A stretch of DNA of 64,000 nucleotides from Phytophthora hibernalis (GCA_012656075.1 JAAKBF010000089.1:124001-188000), one strand, 5' to 3'. Shown: positions 52,965 to 63,996, counted from the stretch's first letter. Translations and numbers: made by a program. The notes: generated from the sequence alone by a model not told the origin.

Positions 52965-53881
52965 CCCAGTTTCAGTTGGTGGTCTGCCTAGTTTAAATGT
53001 TTTGTTGTCTTGGCCCGTATGTGTGTGTTTATTAACTGTCCTACGGAGCGGCTAATTCAAAAGTCAGTGCCGTCCCCAGTTCTTCATTTGGTTGGGTTCT
53101 CTTTTCCTAAGTTGGCCTTGGTTGTCACTCAATAGCATCTCTTAAGCCCAGTATACTTATACTAATATCAAGTTCTAACCATTTGCATATGTTTCCACTT
53201 TGATTAGAAATAGGATCTGTTTACCAAAAGTTGGTACTTACCCATAGCTACAACACTTCTACAAAAGAGACGCTCAACCGATACTTGCTTCGAATTAACA
53301 AAATCTGCTTTGTAGGATCTCTTTGCATCCGTCTTGAAAAGCTGTAGGTGTCTTGTAATAATTATAATTATATATGGCCATGTGAGGGTCCCATAAACCA
53401 AATGACATCCTTTTGACCTTAATGAACCCACTTAATGACACTCTTGCCAACTAAAGCTAACTTTTCCACAAAGTAGCTTTACAGATTACCTTATTCATGG
53501 GTTCTAGACTAAATCCCAGAACCTTGTGCTCTCGTTTGCAGAACTGAGATGAGGGGACCATAACTTAGTTCGTGTCTGACGGTCTTGCCTAAAAACTTAT
53601 CTCATGATGTGCAACAAATAAAAGTCCTATCTTATGATGTGCATCACATGCCCAACACAATGTGCTACAGCAATCTAATAGCAAAAGTGGTTTGACAGTT
53701 CTTTATATCCATATCGTATAAACTCATTCCATGAAACTGATAGCTTTATTTGCAAAACTGAGATGAGGGACCAAATCTTAACTCTTGTCTGACGACCTTA
53801 CCTGAAACTTTATCTTACGATAGGCAGCTCAAGCAAATCATAGGAAGGTGTTAATTGAATTTTTAACATGATTTGCAGTAC
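52965..53881. other. AT-rich copia 3' region with imperfect direct repeats
   Basis: Two diverged copies of a block of roughly 100 bp are seen at about 53535-53640 and 53750-53850, sharing GCAAAACTGAGATGAGGG, CTTGTCTGACG and ATCTTA(C/T)GAT words. The block lies immediately 3' (minus strand) of a copia RNase H end, so an LTR or 3' UTR is likely. No host gene is present. Confidence 0.4.
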
Positions 53882-54125
53882 CTAGTTAACGACGTCGCCA
53901 GCGCAACCGAGGACTGCGCCGCTTAGTTTGCCTGCACATGTTTCGCTACTGTTCTCGGCTTCAAGGTTTCTCACACCCATAAGCACTCTCAGCTTGCAGA
54001 ATTGTTCTTGCGGTAGCGCCTTTGTCAACGCACCTGCTACCATATCTTCGGTATTACAATACGTTATATCTATACGCTCTCTTTCATACGCTTCACGACA
54101 CTTCAAACAAACTAAACTATTATAA
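53882..54125 (-). pseudogene. Ty1/copia RNase H C-terminal remnant
   Basis: KCREAYERERIDITYCNTED, then MVAGALTKALPQEQFCKLRV and LMGV. The (D/A)-x-x-TKALP-x-x-F-x-x-L-R motif closes copia polyproteins. It differs from element C, which reads DVMTKALGTVKF, so it is another family. Nothing of the RT is left upstream. Confidence 0.75.
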
Positions 54126-54414
54126 TTAACGACTTCCTATGTCCGTTCTAGTGGACTACACTATACTTTACCACGCAACTCCAACCTGACTTACGGTACT
54201 TACTCCCATAATGGGTTGAATGGGAGTCCCATTCAACATCTTAAGTTGGTATGCCTTTACATCTGTCTTTCATTTACGGAAAATGGGACCTCATTCGGAT
54301 CGCTTCTTAACTCTGATTCAGAGAATGAGTATCTGATGTTTTCATTCGTTTTTGGCGGATAATAACAAGGTGGACATCCGCGGAATTACGACTCATGTTT
54401 TTTAAAACATGCGT

Positions 54415-54454
54415 GGACCATCCGAATCGTGTTTTAACACGATTCGGATGGTCC
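54415..54454. repeat. Near-perfect 40 bp palindrome (19 bp arms, 2-base centre)
   Basis: Arm GGACCATCCGAATCGTGTT is followed by TT and its exact reverse complement AACACGATTCGGATGGTCC. A smaller palindrome (CATGTTTT-TT-AAAACATG) lies just before it at about 54394-54411. Confidence 0.9.
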
Positions 54455-54557
54455 TGCAATGGTATGGCGTCACGATCAACATATGCCATTGAGACACTGG
54501 ATGAAGCTGTTTTACCACGATTCGGATGGTCCCGCAATGGTATGGCGTCACGATCAA
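54439..54557. repeat. Direct repeat of a 41 bp unit, 78 bp apart
   Basis: ACGATTCGGATGGTCC is followed by GCAATGGTATGGCGTCACG. The unit occurs at 54439-54479 and 54517-54557 with one difference. The first unit shares its start with the right arm of the palindrome, so one word exists in three copies, one inverted. Confidence 0.85.
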
Positions 54558-54616
54558 ATATAATAAGTTCGGTCAGGCTCATTGAAACTTTTTACAATCC
54601 CTGCAGTAGTGTTGTT

Positions 54617-56090
54617 CTACTTGGCGTATGGGCAGTCGACGCCGTTCATCTCAACATACACAGACTTGAGCTGCGTCCACGACTCGATACCCGCAAGACC
54701 ATTTTCACGACCGACGCCTGACTTTGTAACCACCCCACGGGGTTTCCACCGGCGCGAGGTTGTAGTTGTTGATCCACGTGGTGCCAGCCTGCAACTCGTC
54801 GATCACTCGATGGGCACGCGTGATGTCCTTGGTGAATACACCGGCAGACAGACCGAAAATGGTGTCATTGGCACGCGCCAGCACCTCCTCTTCAGTGTCG
54901 AATGGCAGGATACACATGACCATGCCAAAGATCTCCTCACGCACAATGGCCATCTCGTCCTTGCAATCGACAAAGATGGCCGGCGTCAGGAAAAATCCAT
55001 CCTTGGTAGCCTCTGAAGGCATGATGCGCTCACCGCCGCCCTTTAACAGCGTCGCTCCCTCCGCCACCCCCTTCTCAACGTAGCTCTGCACCAGCTCCAT
55101 GTGCTTCTCGTGGATCATCGGGCCAATGTCCGTGGTGGGATCCATCGGGTCACCGATGCGCAGCTTCAGCGTTCGTTCGTGCACACGCTGCACAAACATG
55201 TCAAAGATCTTGCGCTGCACAAACACGCGCGTGCCGTTGGAGCACACCTGCCCGGACGAGTACCAGTTGCCCATCATGGCCGCCGACACCGCTTGCTCCA
55301 CATCAGCGTCCTCAAACACAATCAAGGGCGACTTGCCTCCGAGCTCCATCGTCACCTTCTTCAGATCCTTAGCCGCGCCGGCATACACGTTCCTGCCAGT
55401 CCCCAGGGACCCCGTGAACGACACTTTGACAACATCTTCATGCTCCACAAGAAACTGTCCGGTCTCTCCAGCGCCCAACACCACGTTGAAAACCCCTCAG
55501 GGACACCTGCTTCCAGATACGCTTCGGCGAGCTTCAACGCCGTCAACGGCGTCTCCTCTGACGGTTTGAACACCATCGAGTTGCCGAACGCCAAAGCAGG
55601 CGCCGACTTCCACGCCGCGCTCTGCAGAGGGTAGTTCCAGGCCCCGACTCCGGCCGTCACTCCCAGCGGCTCCCGCTTCGTGTACGCCCAGCTGCCTCCA
55701 GTCAACTCCAAGTGCTGGCCGCCTACAGAGGGAGCCACCCCCGTAGTAGTTGAGACAGTCGGTGGCGCTTAGTACATCAGTCACCGTCGTCTCTGCAATG
55801 GGGCGACCCGTGTCCAGCGTCTCCAGCGTCGCGATCTCGTCCGTCTGATTGGTCAAAATGTCGGCGGCTTTGCGCAGAATGGCGCCCCGTTCGGCGGGGC
55901 TCAGGCGCTTCCAGTGTTTCTGGGCGGATTGGGCGGCGCTCACGGCCTCATGCACCTGCGTCTTGTCTGCGGACTGGAACGAGGTCTCGGGAGCGCTAGT
56001 GGTGGCGTTCAGCAGCGTGAAGCTCTGGCTCGAGGCCCGCGGCGCCGCGTACTTGCCGTTGATGAAGGACTTGACTACGCGCGATGCCAT
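54617..56090 (-). CDS. Aldehyde dehydrogenase, ALDH9/betaine-aldehyde type
   Basis: This is an NAD-dependent oxidation enzyme of the ALDH superfamily. The start MASRVVKSFINGKYAA is followed by the N-terminal Rossmann region. PLGVTAGVGAWNYPLQSAAW, KPSEETPLTALKLAEAY and VSFTGSLGTGRNVYAG bind the cofactor. MELGGKSPLIVFEDAD carries the general-base Glu, and SSGQVCSNGTRVFVQRKIF carries the catalytic Cys in the CSNGTRV context typical of betaine/trimethylaminobutyraldehyde dehydrogenases. EEIFGMVMCILPF and PWGGYK follow. The natural end, after one frame correction near 54715, is SGVGRENGL...YAK with TAG at 54617-54619. Further corrections are needed near 55740 and 55480. The length of about 490 residues is normal. 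It shares a 126 bp intergenic region with the divergent ABC ATPase gene. Confidence 0.85.
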
Positions 56091-56216
56091 TCTATGATTT
56101 GGATGGATGGTGCTCGTAAATTTCGTTTTAAAAACTTTTTATTACTAAAAGGGCATCACTATTATTACCAGAGAATAGTGACTAGGTACCGGTAATAAGG
56201 TCAGAATTAAACAAAA
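56091..56216. promoter_or_regulatory. Divergent promoter between ALDH and ABC ATPase genes
   Basis: 126 bp, AT-rich, containing TTTTAAAAACTTTTTATTAC and CATCACTATTATTACC. Both start codons face outward, so the region must carry both promoters. No initiator matches well enough to name. Confidence 0.45.
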
Positions 56217-57971
56217 ATGCGAGGTGCTGCGGCGGCGTTGCGACAGTCGAGGAGCGCTCCACGCCAATACTGTCGGTCATCTATAGGTTCTGTCCTGTCG
56301 CCCATGATCTTGCGCAGCTGTGCGTGTGTGTTGCAGTCTCCACCGCACTCTGGCCGCTGTGAAATTCAGGTTTATCCGACTGGAACTCGGGGACTCAGCT
56401 CTCTACTAGGAACTGGGCGTCGTTCCAAACCCGTTGCTGTTCCTTGGCCCGTAGTTTCGTTGCCACCGACGTACCAGTTGCTGAAGGACGACGTGCACTG
56501 CTTTGTAGGCCTCAACGGTAGCGGGAAGACCCAGTTCTTGGCCAAGTTACAGGCCCACGTGAAGCTGCAGCAGGCCAAGGGAACTGCCGGCGTCCTGCCA
56601 TCTCGCCAGTCTCAGTCTGGACGCCCATCGAGAATTTGTGGCTGGGAACGGACATCGAGTGGTGGCTGACGTGCTGGGCGGCATTGGCTCGCCCACTGCT
56701 CGGGATTTGATCGTGAGACTCGGACTCTTCCCGGTGTGGGAGCAGCGAGTGAAGCACTTGTCGACCGGAGAAATGAGGAAGCTGCTGCTGGCGGTGGCGC
56801 TGCTGCAGACGCCGAAAGCGTCGGTACTGATTCTGGACCAACCGTTCGACGGGTTGGATGTGAAGGCGAGGAGGCAGCTTCAGTGGATGCTGGGACAGTT
56901 GACGAGAGGATTTACTCGCCTGCTGGTCGAGACGACCGGCGCCAAGCATGAGGCGTTCGCCTACAAGACCCAAGTGCTGCTGGTTGCCAACCGTTTGGAG
57001 CACGTTTTTCCCGAGATCTTCACGCACACGGTGCTGTTGAAACATGGTGAGGGCGAGCTGGACGACGTGGAGGTGGTGGCGTGGCCTGAAGACAAGGAAA
57101 ACGACGTACGCAACAAGGCAATGATGAAAAAACTGGAAGAGTTTTATGAAGAAGAGCATGAGAAGTGCGAGTGTATGACAGAAACGAAGCTCGTCTCTCT
57201 TGTTGGGCAGCTCTTCGACTGTCAGAGTGCGGCCGAGTCTGCGATTCCCGCAGTGCAGTTGACTGGCGTCACTATTTCGTACGACCACAAGCGCGTATTG
57301 CTAGAAGATGTGAATTTTACACGACAGTGTCACGAACACTGGGCTCTACTGGGACCTAATGGTTCGGGCAAGAGCTCTCTGATGCGTGTGCTGATGCAGA
57401 CCGCCGGTCATGGCCTCACAAAAGGTGAGGTCCGGGTTGTCGACGAGCAGGTCTACGCTTCCATCTCTACTCCAGACGATGTCACAGCCGCAAACCCCAG
57501 GAAGGAGGCGATCTCCACTGATCAGCACATTCAACTATTGCACGAAAGCCTACAATCTGAAGAAACTGAGGACCAAACCGCCTACAGTCTCATTGAAAAC
57601 AACGCAGCAAGTCCGGAGGCTGCCAGTCTCGCTATGCAACTATTGGTTTTGCCCGATGCGGTGAAGATGCGCTCTCTTTCGCAGCTTTCGCAGGGTGAGC
57701 AGAAACTTGTGCTGATTGCTCGCTCCTGGCCGCGCGTCCAAAGCTGTTGATTTTGGATGAAATCACGCACGGTCTTGACCTGTTCAACCGTGCTCATGTA
57801 CTGCGTGTGATTGAAGCAATCGGGCAGCAAGCTGCGCATCAGACGCACATGCTTCTTATCACGCACCACGAGGAGGAGATCACTCCGTGCTTCTCCGGTA
57901 TTTTTGAGATCCTAAACACACAACTCGTCGAGCGCCCTCGCCGACAGCAGTCGCAGGAAGAGACCGCCTAA
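56217..57971 (+). CDS. ModF/PhrA-like twin ABC ATPase with mitochondrial-type leader
   Basis: Residues 1-85 are rich in Arg/Ser/Ala with almost no acidic residues (MRGAAAALRQSRSAPRQYCR), a mitochondrial presequence look. NBD1: Walker A FVGLNGSGKTQFLAKL, signature HLSTGEMRK, Walker B SVLILDQPFDGLDVKARRQL. The residue after Asp is Gln, where the catalytic Glu normally stands. NBD2: HWALLGPNGSGKSSLMRVL, SLSQLSQGEQKLVLIARS and, after a frame change near 57725, KLLILDEITHGLDLFNRAHV with Glu present, then LLITHHEEEI. No transmembrane helices are present. LSTGE-x-RK and DxPFDGLD resemble bacterial ModF/PhrA, soluble tandem ATPases of unclear role. Frame corrections are needed near 56600 and 57725. 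Confidence 0.8.
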
Positions 57972-58096
57972 ATTCTACGCACCAGAAACTAGTTGAAAAA
58001 CTTGATAGAACATGCTGGTTGAAGACAATAGACGTGCTTTGCTATGGAAAGTTGCTGAATTGTTTGCGAACAACGATACATCGCTAAAATGTGAAC

Positions 58097-59483
58097 TCAG
58101 TGAGGGCGGTGGCTTCCCCAGGCGCATCTGGCTGGACTTTTCAATCGGTAGAGGGTCTGGCGCTTGGGTTTTGGGGCACTGCTGCCATTGAAGGCGAGTG
58201 CGAGAAAATCTACATTCCCGCAGCGACTAGTGCCTGGGTACGGTGGTGGCGGCGGAAGTGGAGTCGAATTTGCCGAATCATCGTGTTGTATATTTGCGTC
58301 GTAATCTGGTGCTGAAGGAGAATACAGAGAACCCACTGGCGACAGCATGCACATCAAACTGTGGGGTGGCGTAGTGACAAGAGGATCCACTTGCGAGTTC
58401 ATCGTTACCTCCACCACAGGCTTCGCGGGGTCAGTAAAGAGGCTGATACACTCGTACCAGCAGCAGTTTTAATGTCGGGCGACAGCGAAATGTGGCCGAT
58501 ACACATCTCGCAGAACGACGAGGTCATCGGATTGAGAAATGTGCACTGACCACAGCTCCAATTTCCGCTCAGCTCATTAATTTCTCTTTGAGATGGTTCA
58601 CCGTGCTCGACAGCATCTGTGTTCAGGGATAGATCGTTAGTCAGCTCACCTTCAACACATTCTTCAGCGACTTCAGCTTCGACAGCGTGCGCTTCGACTA
58701 CGCCGCTCTCATCAATCTGACCGGCAACATTTCCACTACTGCCGTGCAAACTCAAAAAGGTTGTCGCTGCCGCTCCACTATCATAACAAGTTGAGGATGT
58801 GTCCGTGTTGCTGTAGTAAGTCTCATAGGTCTCTTCGTACGAAGGTGGGTTGGTTGGGTATTCTGCCTGCTCATAATTGTACTGGTCTGACCCAGAATCT
58901 GTCGCTGTTTCATTGTTTGGGTAGACATAACCACCTGCGTAGTAATCCGTTGTGGCTTGGTCGCCCCCTTCAGCCATAGCATCTTCCGTCCACTGCTGAG
59001 TGTCAGCTTCACTTTCAATTCCTGGAGTTAGGGACGGACGCACTGCCGTGTAGTAGTCTTCGTAGCCGTAGGTTGGCACCGATTCAAGGTAGGGTGATCT
59101 ATGGTCAAGAACCTGCTGAATTGCGAGCTTCAGACGCCCTGGCACTTCAAGCCTGTTACCATTTCACCGTCGTTCAGTCAACCGCAGCGAAAAGATGGCA
59201 AAAGTAAGTGTTGCTACCGTACAATTGCCACTCCGTCGCCTCGCGCCGGGCACTTCTCAAATCTCCAGCAGTTTGGAACCAATGCTTACTACACCGTCAG
59301 CAACAAATACCGAGATCGAGTTTAGTTACGAGTACACTCAACATGAGTTGCCATTTCGACGTACTTGACGAGGTAATCGCAGATTTTCTGGAGCTGCTCG
59401 TGGTTCTGCGCCTTGTCGATCTGCTCGGCTGCCATCCACACGACCGAAGCTGTCGGCGTCTCGTCGGGCACCGCCCAACTCAT
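58097..59483 (-). CDS. RanBP2-type zinc-finger protein, Tyr/Glu-rich
   Basis: The main exon (about 59145-58405) is acidic with many Tyr (YGYEDYYTAVRPS, NPPSYEETYETYYSN). It contains GNWSCGQCTFLNPMTSSFC followed by EMC: W-x-C-x2-C-x10-C-x2-C, a RanBP2/NZF finger that binds RNA or ubiquitin. After a frame change near 58415 a Pro-rich tail (PPPPPYPGTSRCG) ends at 58097. A probable first exon starts at ATG 59483 (MSWAVPDETPTASVVWMAAE, then QIDKAQNHEQLQKICDYLVK). It would be joined through an intron ending at AACAG near 59152, but the donor is uncertain and a short middle exon (YGSNTYF region, about 59200) may exist. Function unknown. Confidence 0.6.
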
Positions 59484-59913
59484 TGTCGACGAGGTCGAGT
59501 CTCGAAGAGTGAACGGAGCAGTATGTACGCGGTCGATAAACTATTAATAGGAAGCAGGCATGTGTGTATGTCCATGCTGTATGCACCGCATTTCAAAACC
59601 TCCTCGCAAAAATAAAGAGGCTGCAACCGCCAAGCACGGCCTCATGCAGGTCTCTGTAGCATCCAGAAGAGAACCATCAACGCTTCGAAGCTTCATAGCA
59701 ACGATATCATGCTGGTGAATCCACGGACAACTTGGACGGGCCCCGGGTCTCTTGCAGAAAGTTCCCCACCTTCCATTCTAGGGATCCCGTCACTTGACCA
59801 TCCAAGGTAGAGAAGCATGCCCAGCAGGGTTGCAACCCCAGCCATCACCACGATACAAGCTTATCGATGTCCTCATTATCCAATTCGACTCGCTCCACAC
59901 AACCAACTCGACC

Positions 59914-61534
59914 ATGAGCTCCGATGAAAGTACTGCCGCTGCTGGTAGTCGAGTCGCTCTTCGCGGCGTTGAGCGGATGGTGACATCGACCGACGGTGTG
60001 TCCACCAAGACCGCGCACTCGATGCTCGTGCGTGGCGACACATCAACTCTCCTCCGGTTCCTACCCACATCAGTCATGAACACCTTCAACATGCATCCTC
60101 GGATGCGAGCACTTCAACTCAAGGACCAAGCGTTCACGGCAGAGATCCAATCTCCAGTATCTTCACACAGAGTATCCAACTTGCTGTGAGTTCGGATGCT
60201 GTCACCTGCAGACTATGGAGACGGAAGCCCCACAAGTTGGCAGGTGCTTGTGGAGAAGGAGTGCAGTCTCGGCTTCGACCGGTATGGTCAACTGCCCTTC
60301 TACCTGTCGGTGTGGGTAGCTAAACGGAACAATACTGCATGGTTGATGCTCTTCTCGGATCAGTACATGTCTGACGGGTTCTCGGGTGTCGTGGTGCTCA
60401 ACTGCATCCTTGAACAAGTGTCGACTCTTGCTAGACAAGTCGTCAATGAGTCGGAGCGACAGACGTCACCAGTTAAGGAGTTGCCTCTGCGTCCTTCACT
60501 CTACCCCATGTGGTTCAGCAAGATCACGTGGGCCAAGCCGCTACTCAAAGGAACCAACGCACTCTTCGGTCGCCGCATGTTTCGCGGCAACGGTCACAAG
60601 TTCACGCCATTGCTGGCAGCTCGGAAGGATCAGAAGGACTTTGCCATTCCTCCCATGACGAATAGCACCAGTGCTCTGTTTGCTGACGGAGATGCCACGT
60701 GCATGCGTGAAGCGTTGGCTAGATGCAAGAAGGAGTGTGACACTCAACGGAGCCTTGGTGGCCGTCATGTTACTCGCTTTGTATCGCGAACGCAGTGGCA
60801 AAGAGCCGCGTGGACGCTTCAATCCCTTTCGAGTTGCGATGGATGCGGACTGCAACATGCGTCGCCATGTTCAACACCCAGCAGAGGAGGACCAAGTGGG
60901 TATGTTCATAGCTACGACGGACCTCGATTGGCTGGCGACGGAAGGTGTGGACATGTTGACGACGCAGTTCTGGGACTTGGCTGGTCGTGCCACTCGCGAG
61001 ATTGATGCCAACCTCAAGATTACCATGAGCATGGCGCTACCGACGATCACAGCCGACCAGAAGCTCAACGCGCAGATGGACCCGTCGTTTCTGAAGAATG
61101 TGCGCGTGGCTCACTCAATCACGGCCGATATTGGGGTGGATGAGGTAGTGCAATATCCGTTCGAGAAGCTACACGCACTCACTGCCAGCTCCAACACCGA
61201 TAGTCGACGCGGGTTGCTGTCGTACAGGAAGTTTCAACACACCCAGTAGCGAAGGAGATTTGACTCGATCGTGGCGCGAGGATAGTGTGGGGCTGGTTTC
61301 TCGCAACACTTTGTCTGTCGAGAGTTTACACGTGTTCAAGGCACTGCCGCACCTCGCCCGTCGGCGACTGTCTTTTTGTCGTCAGTCAACGCGTTTGGGT
61401 ACTCCATGGCCCACAAGGTGGAGGCTGAAGTGGGGAAGAGCCTTTTCACCGCTTTTGTGGTGCTTTGCGAGAGTTTGGGTAACATCGGAGCCGATGAAAA
61501 CCTTGTTGACGTACTGGCACGTTTGGACGGGTAA
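59914..61534 (+). CDS. Condensation-domain-like acyltransferase lacking the catalytic His
   Basis: The start ACCATGAGCTCCG at 59914 is followed by a Ser/Thr-rich leader and LLRFLPTSVMNTFNMHPRMR, the entry of CoA-dependent acyltransferase/condensation folds. After a frame change near 60187, LPFYLSVWVAKRNNTAWLML leads to FSDQYMSDGFSGVVVLNCIL. This is the place of the H-H-x3-D-G motif, where the catalytic second His reads Gln. WFSKITWAKPLLKGTNALFG, GALVAVMLLALYRERSG (after another change near 60740), NIYYHVQHP-like NMRRHVQHPAEEDQVGMFIA and AHSITADIGVDEVVQYPFEK follow. The last exon-like part is LFTAFVVLCESLGNIGADEN, ending at 61534. Fungal and oomycete relatives are alcohol or polyketide acyltransferases. 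This one may be inactive or use another mechanism. Confidence 0.65.
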
Positions 61535-62387
61535 ATCAAGGTTGGTAAAGCCCGAGCCGGTACAAAGCAACTCTGAGAAAGAGTCTTTGTCTACGCTGCG
61601 TTATCCTGAACGAATGCTGCTAGCGTACGCATGATATCTTAATGACCATCTGAAATTTGTCACTAATAACATATACATTTTCTAATTTGTCCTATTATAG
61701 CTAGTAGGACAAAATGTGGGTACCGGTATGTCTTGGGGTTGGTAGCACTACCGGTAGTAAAACAGAGTACTATAGTACTACATGTACTACTATTACTACA
61801 GTAACCAGTAGTTTGCCGGATTCTGATTCTACTACTGCTGTACAAGTAGTAACTACCGACATCTTCGGAAAGATCTGACACTTATCCCAAGATTTTCAAG
61901 TAAAAAAATGTACATAGAATAGGGATTACATACATAAGGAATACTTAACAGCATAGGGTGCTCAGATGTTTCCGCTGTTCAGACCTTTGCGAAGATGTCG
62001 GTAGTAACTCATTCTATGCACCAATTCTACTGGATCCAGAAGCGCAGCTGCATCCTCTATTTGGACGAACACCATGAGCAGTTAGCTGGATTTATCCTGG
62101 GTAGACCGTCTGCTACTCGACACTTTCGTCGCACCAAGCCGATGGTCGTTGCACAATAGAAGGCAGTGCATGAATTTGCTGTACAGGATCCCTCTGCGTA
62201 CGGGGACTTTAAGTTGATATACCCCGCTATATCTGATTCACAAATGAATTACATATCAATATAAACTAGTGCTAAATACGACTCTATACTGTAACCAGGG
62301 GTTCGTGTAGGCTGGGATAGCATTTATTTTTTTACAAAGGAGCGCGAAATTATGAAGTATGCCTTGCTCCACCCACTACATGTAGCA
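61535..62387. other. Non-coding stretch with GTA/TAC-rich tract
   Basis: 61735-61860 is dense in GTAGTA/TACTAC words, a low-complexity tract similar to those at the hAT-like ends near 7930 and 9080. A 54-codon frame at 61995 (MSVVTHSMHQFYWIQKRSCI) continues protein-like past one stop (KAVHEFAVQDPSAYGDFK) to about 62260 and may be a transposase scrap. No family was recognised. Confidence 0.35.
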
Positions 62388-62598
62388 CTAGCCGAGCGCC
62401 GCCCGCGTTGCGGACGGTGGGTGCATGTTTGGTGGGTGCCGTTAGCTCGCTGTTCCAGCTCGCTTCACTACTATTTTTACTATGCCACGCTTATGTTTTA
62501 AATCCGTTTATTTTACTGATGACTTGTACAACAACCCTAAGCCCGCTACGGCTCGCAAGCTTCGCCTCCGCTTGACAGTCAAGCACTGCTCGGTCCTG

Positions 62599-62636
62599 GG
62601 TTTGCACCCGCGTGCTTCGCACACGGACTTCAAACC
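62599..62636 (+). repeat. Stem-loop repeat, copy 1, in Helitron 3' region
   Basis: GGTTTGCACCCGCGTGC is followed by TTC and GCACACGG, then CTTCAAACC, a 38-base imperfect hairpin. It lies in a longer direct repeat (about 62533-62645) that recurs at 62684-62785. Confidence 0.75.
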
Positions 62637-62739
62637 GCAGGCGTACTCGCTACGCTCGACTCACGTGGTTCCCATCTCCATGAACCCTAAGCCCCCTACG
62701 GCTCGCAATCGATTGACAGTCAACTTCTGCTTGGTCCTG

Positions 62740-62777
62740 GGTTTGCACCCGCGTGCTTCGCACACGGGCTTCAAACC
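62740..62777 (+). repeat. Stem-loop repeat, copy 2, in Helitron 3' region
   Basis: It has the same hairpin as 62599-62636 with one base changed in the distal arm. Both copies are flanked by CCCTAAGCCC.CTACGGCTCGCAA upstream and a GCTCGGTCCTGG-like word. Confidence 0.75.
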
Positions 62778-62945
62778 GCAGGCATGCTGCGCTCGCCTCC
62801 TCAGTATGTCGCCTAGGTCCTCACCGATCAGAGTGGCCACGTTCGCTTCGCTCGAGGGGCAATGGTGACTGTCAACAATTTGCGCGCTATGCAAAGTGAC
62901 ATATGAATTGATTTCGTAAAAAATGCATTCGGACAAAGTCGCTGC

Positions 62946-63996
62946 CTACGTCGTCTCGAAGAGCTGACGGTAGACTATGTTGGCCGTGTACACTCCGTCT
63001 TCTTCCTCCCGCTCTGGATACTCGACCAACGCCTTGAATCTCGATCTCGACGTAACCCTTGACATGGCCACATACAGCTGACCGTGGGAAAAGCAAGGCG
63101 TCGCCAAGTACAGTCCCAGGTACTGTACCGTTTGTCCCTGCGCCTTGTTGATTGTCATGGCAATGGCAGTCTGGACAGGAAACTGCTTACGTCTCAAATG
63201 GAATCCGAAATCGCGGATGTCACCATCGCTGATGAACACGATGCGCGGGATCAACACATGCTGGCCTTGCCTGTCGCCGGTCATGATGGTGGCGTGGATG
63301 ACATGATCTTTGAGTTCGACGATTCGCAGGCGTGTTCCGTTGCACAACCTTAGGTCGGGATTTAAGTTCCGCATCATGATGACTGGTATCCCCTTCTTGA
63401 GTTTGAGTTTGTGAGGTGGGATGCCACTGATGTTCAGGGAGTTGAGCACCTCCTGCTCGAATAAGTTCATCCTCCACTGAGTCCGTGGACACATATTCTC
63501 TAGCTGGCCCAGTCATACGATCTGCTACGGCTTCGTTCATGCGATGGACGATACTGTTCGTGGTAGTCAGTATGGTGCGACTCGCAAAGTACTCGTCCGT
63601 GGCAACTTCCGAATTGTTGATGTCGGCGTACATTTCGTCAATCATGCGCCGCATACCCCGCGGAATAGCTCCCGGACGGATCTCCTCGTCCTCATCTGGA
63701 TCCCCGGCGGGGTTGTCGATGAGCATGTCACGTGGAATTTTTATGTAGTCATTTCCCAGATCATTGTTCACCTCGTGTCTACCCTCTCCAACCTTCAGCA
63801 GGTAATCAGAAAACGCAGCCATTTCTGCAGCACTATCGGACGTGGCAGCCGTGCGAACACGCATGTTCTCTGTCAGACGCACCTGTGGAAAAGTGACCAC
63901 AGTTCGGATGACTTCAGGCATGCGTCGATTGTCTCTGTAGCCGAGCCGCCCTAAGCACAATCGCGTTCCTTGACTCGGTAGACCTTCAGGTGCCAC
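62946..63996 (-). pseudogene. Helitron Pif1-like helicase, C-terminal half
   Basis: From the window edge inward the sequence reads TFPQVRLTENMRVRTAATSD, DMLIDNPAGDPDEDEEIRPG and YFASRTILTTTNSIVHRMNE. After a frame change near 63480 it continues IPVIMMRNLNPDLRLCNGTR, RLRIVELKDHVIHATIMTG, FPVQTAIAMTINKAQGQTVQ (the Pif1 motif with KAQGQT) and QLYVAMSRVTSRSRFKALVE, ending at 62946. It unwinds DNA during rolling-circle transposition in intact elements. Walker motifs would lie beyond position 64000. Confidence 0.85.

Noticed and set aside
54307..54582. 91-residue minus-strand frame with repeated DRDAIPL and DHPNRV
   Set aside because: The peptide repetition is a direct consequence of the DNA repeats and palindrome; there is no other coding evidence.
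61735..61870. GTA/TAC-rich tract as regulatory repeat or small-RNA locus
   Set aside because: It is low-complexity sequence with no stable unit; similar tracts occur near 7930 and 9080.
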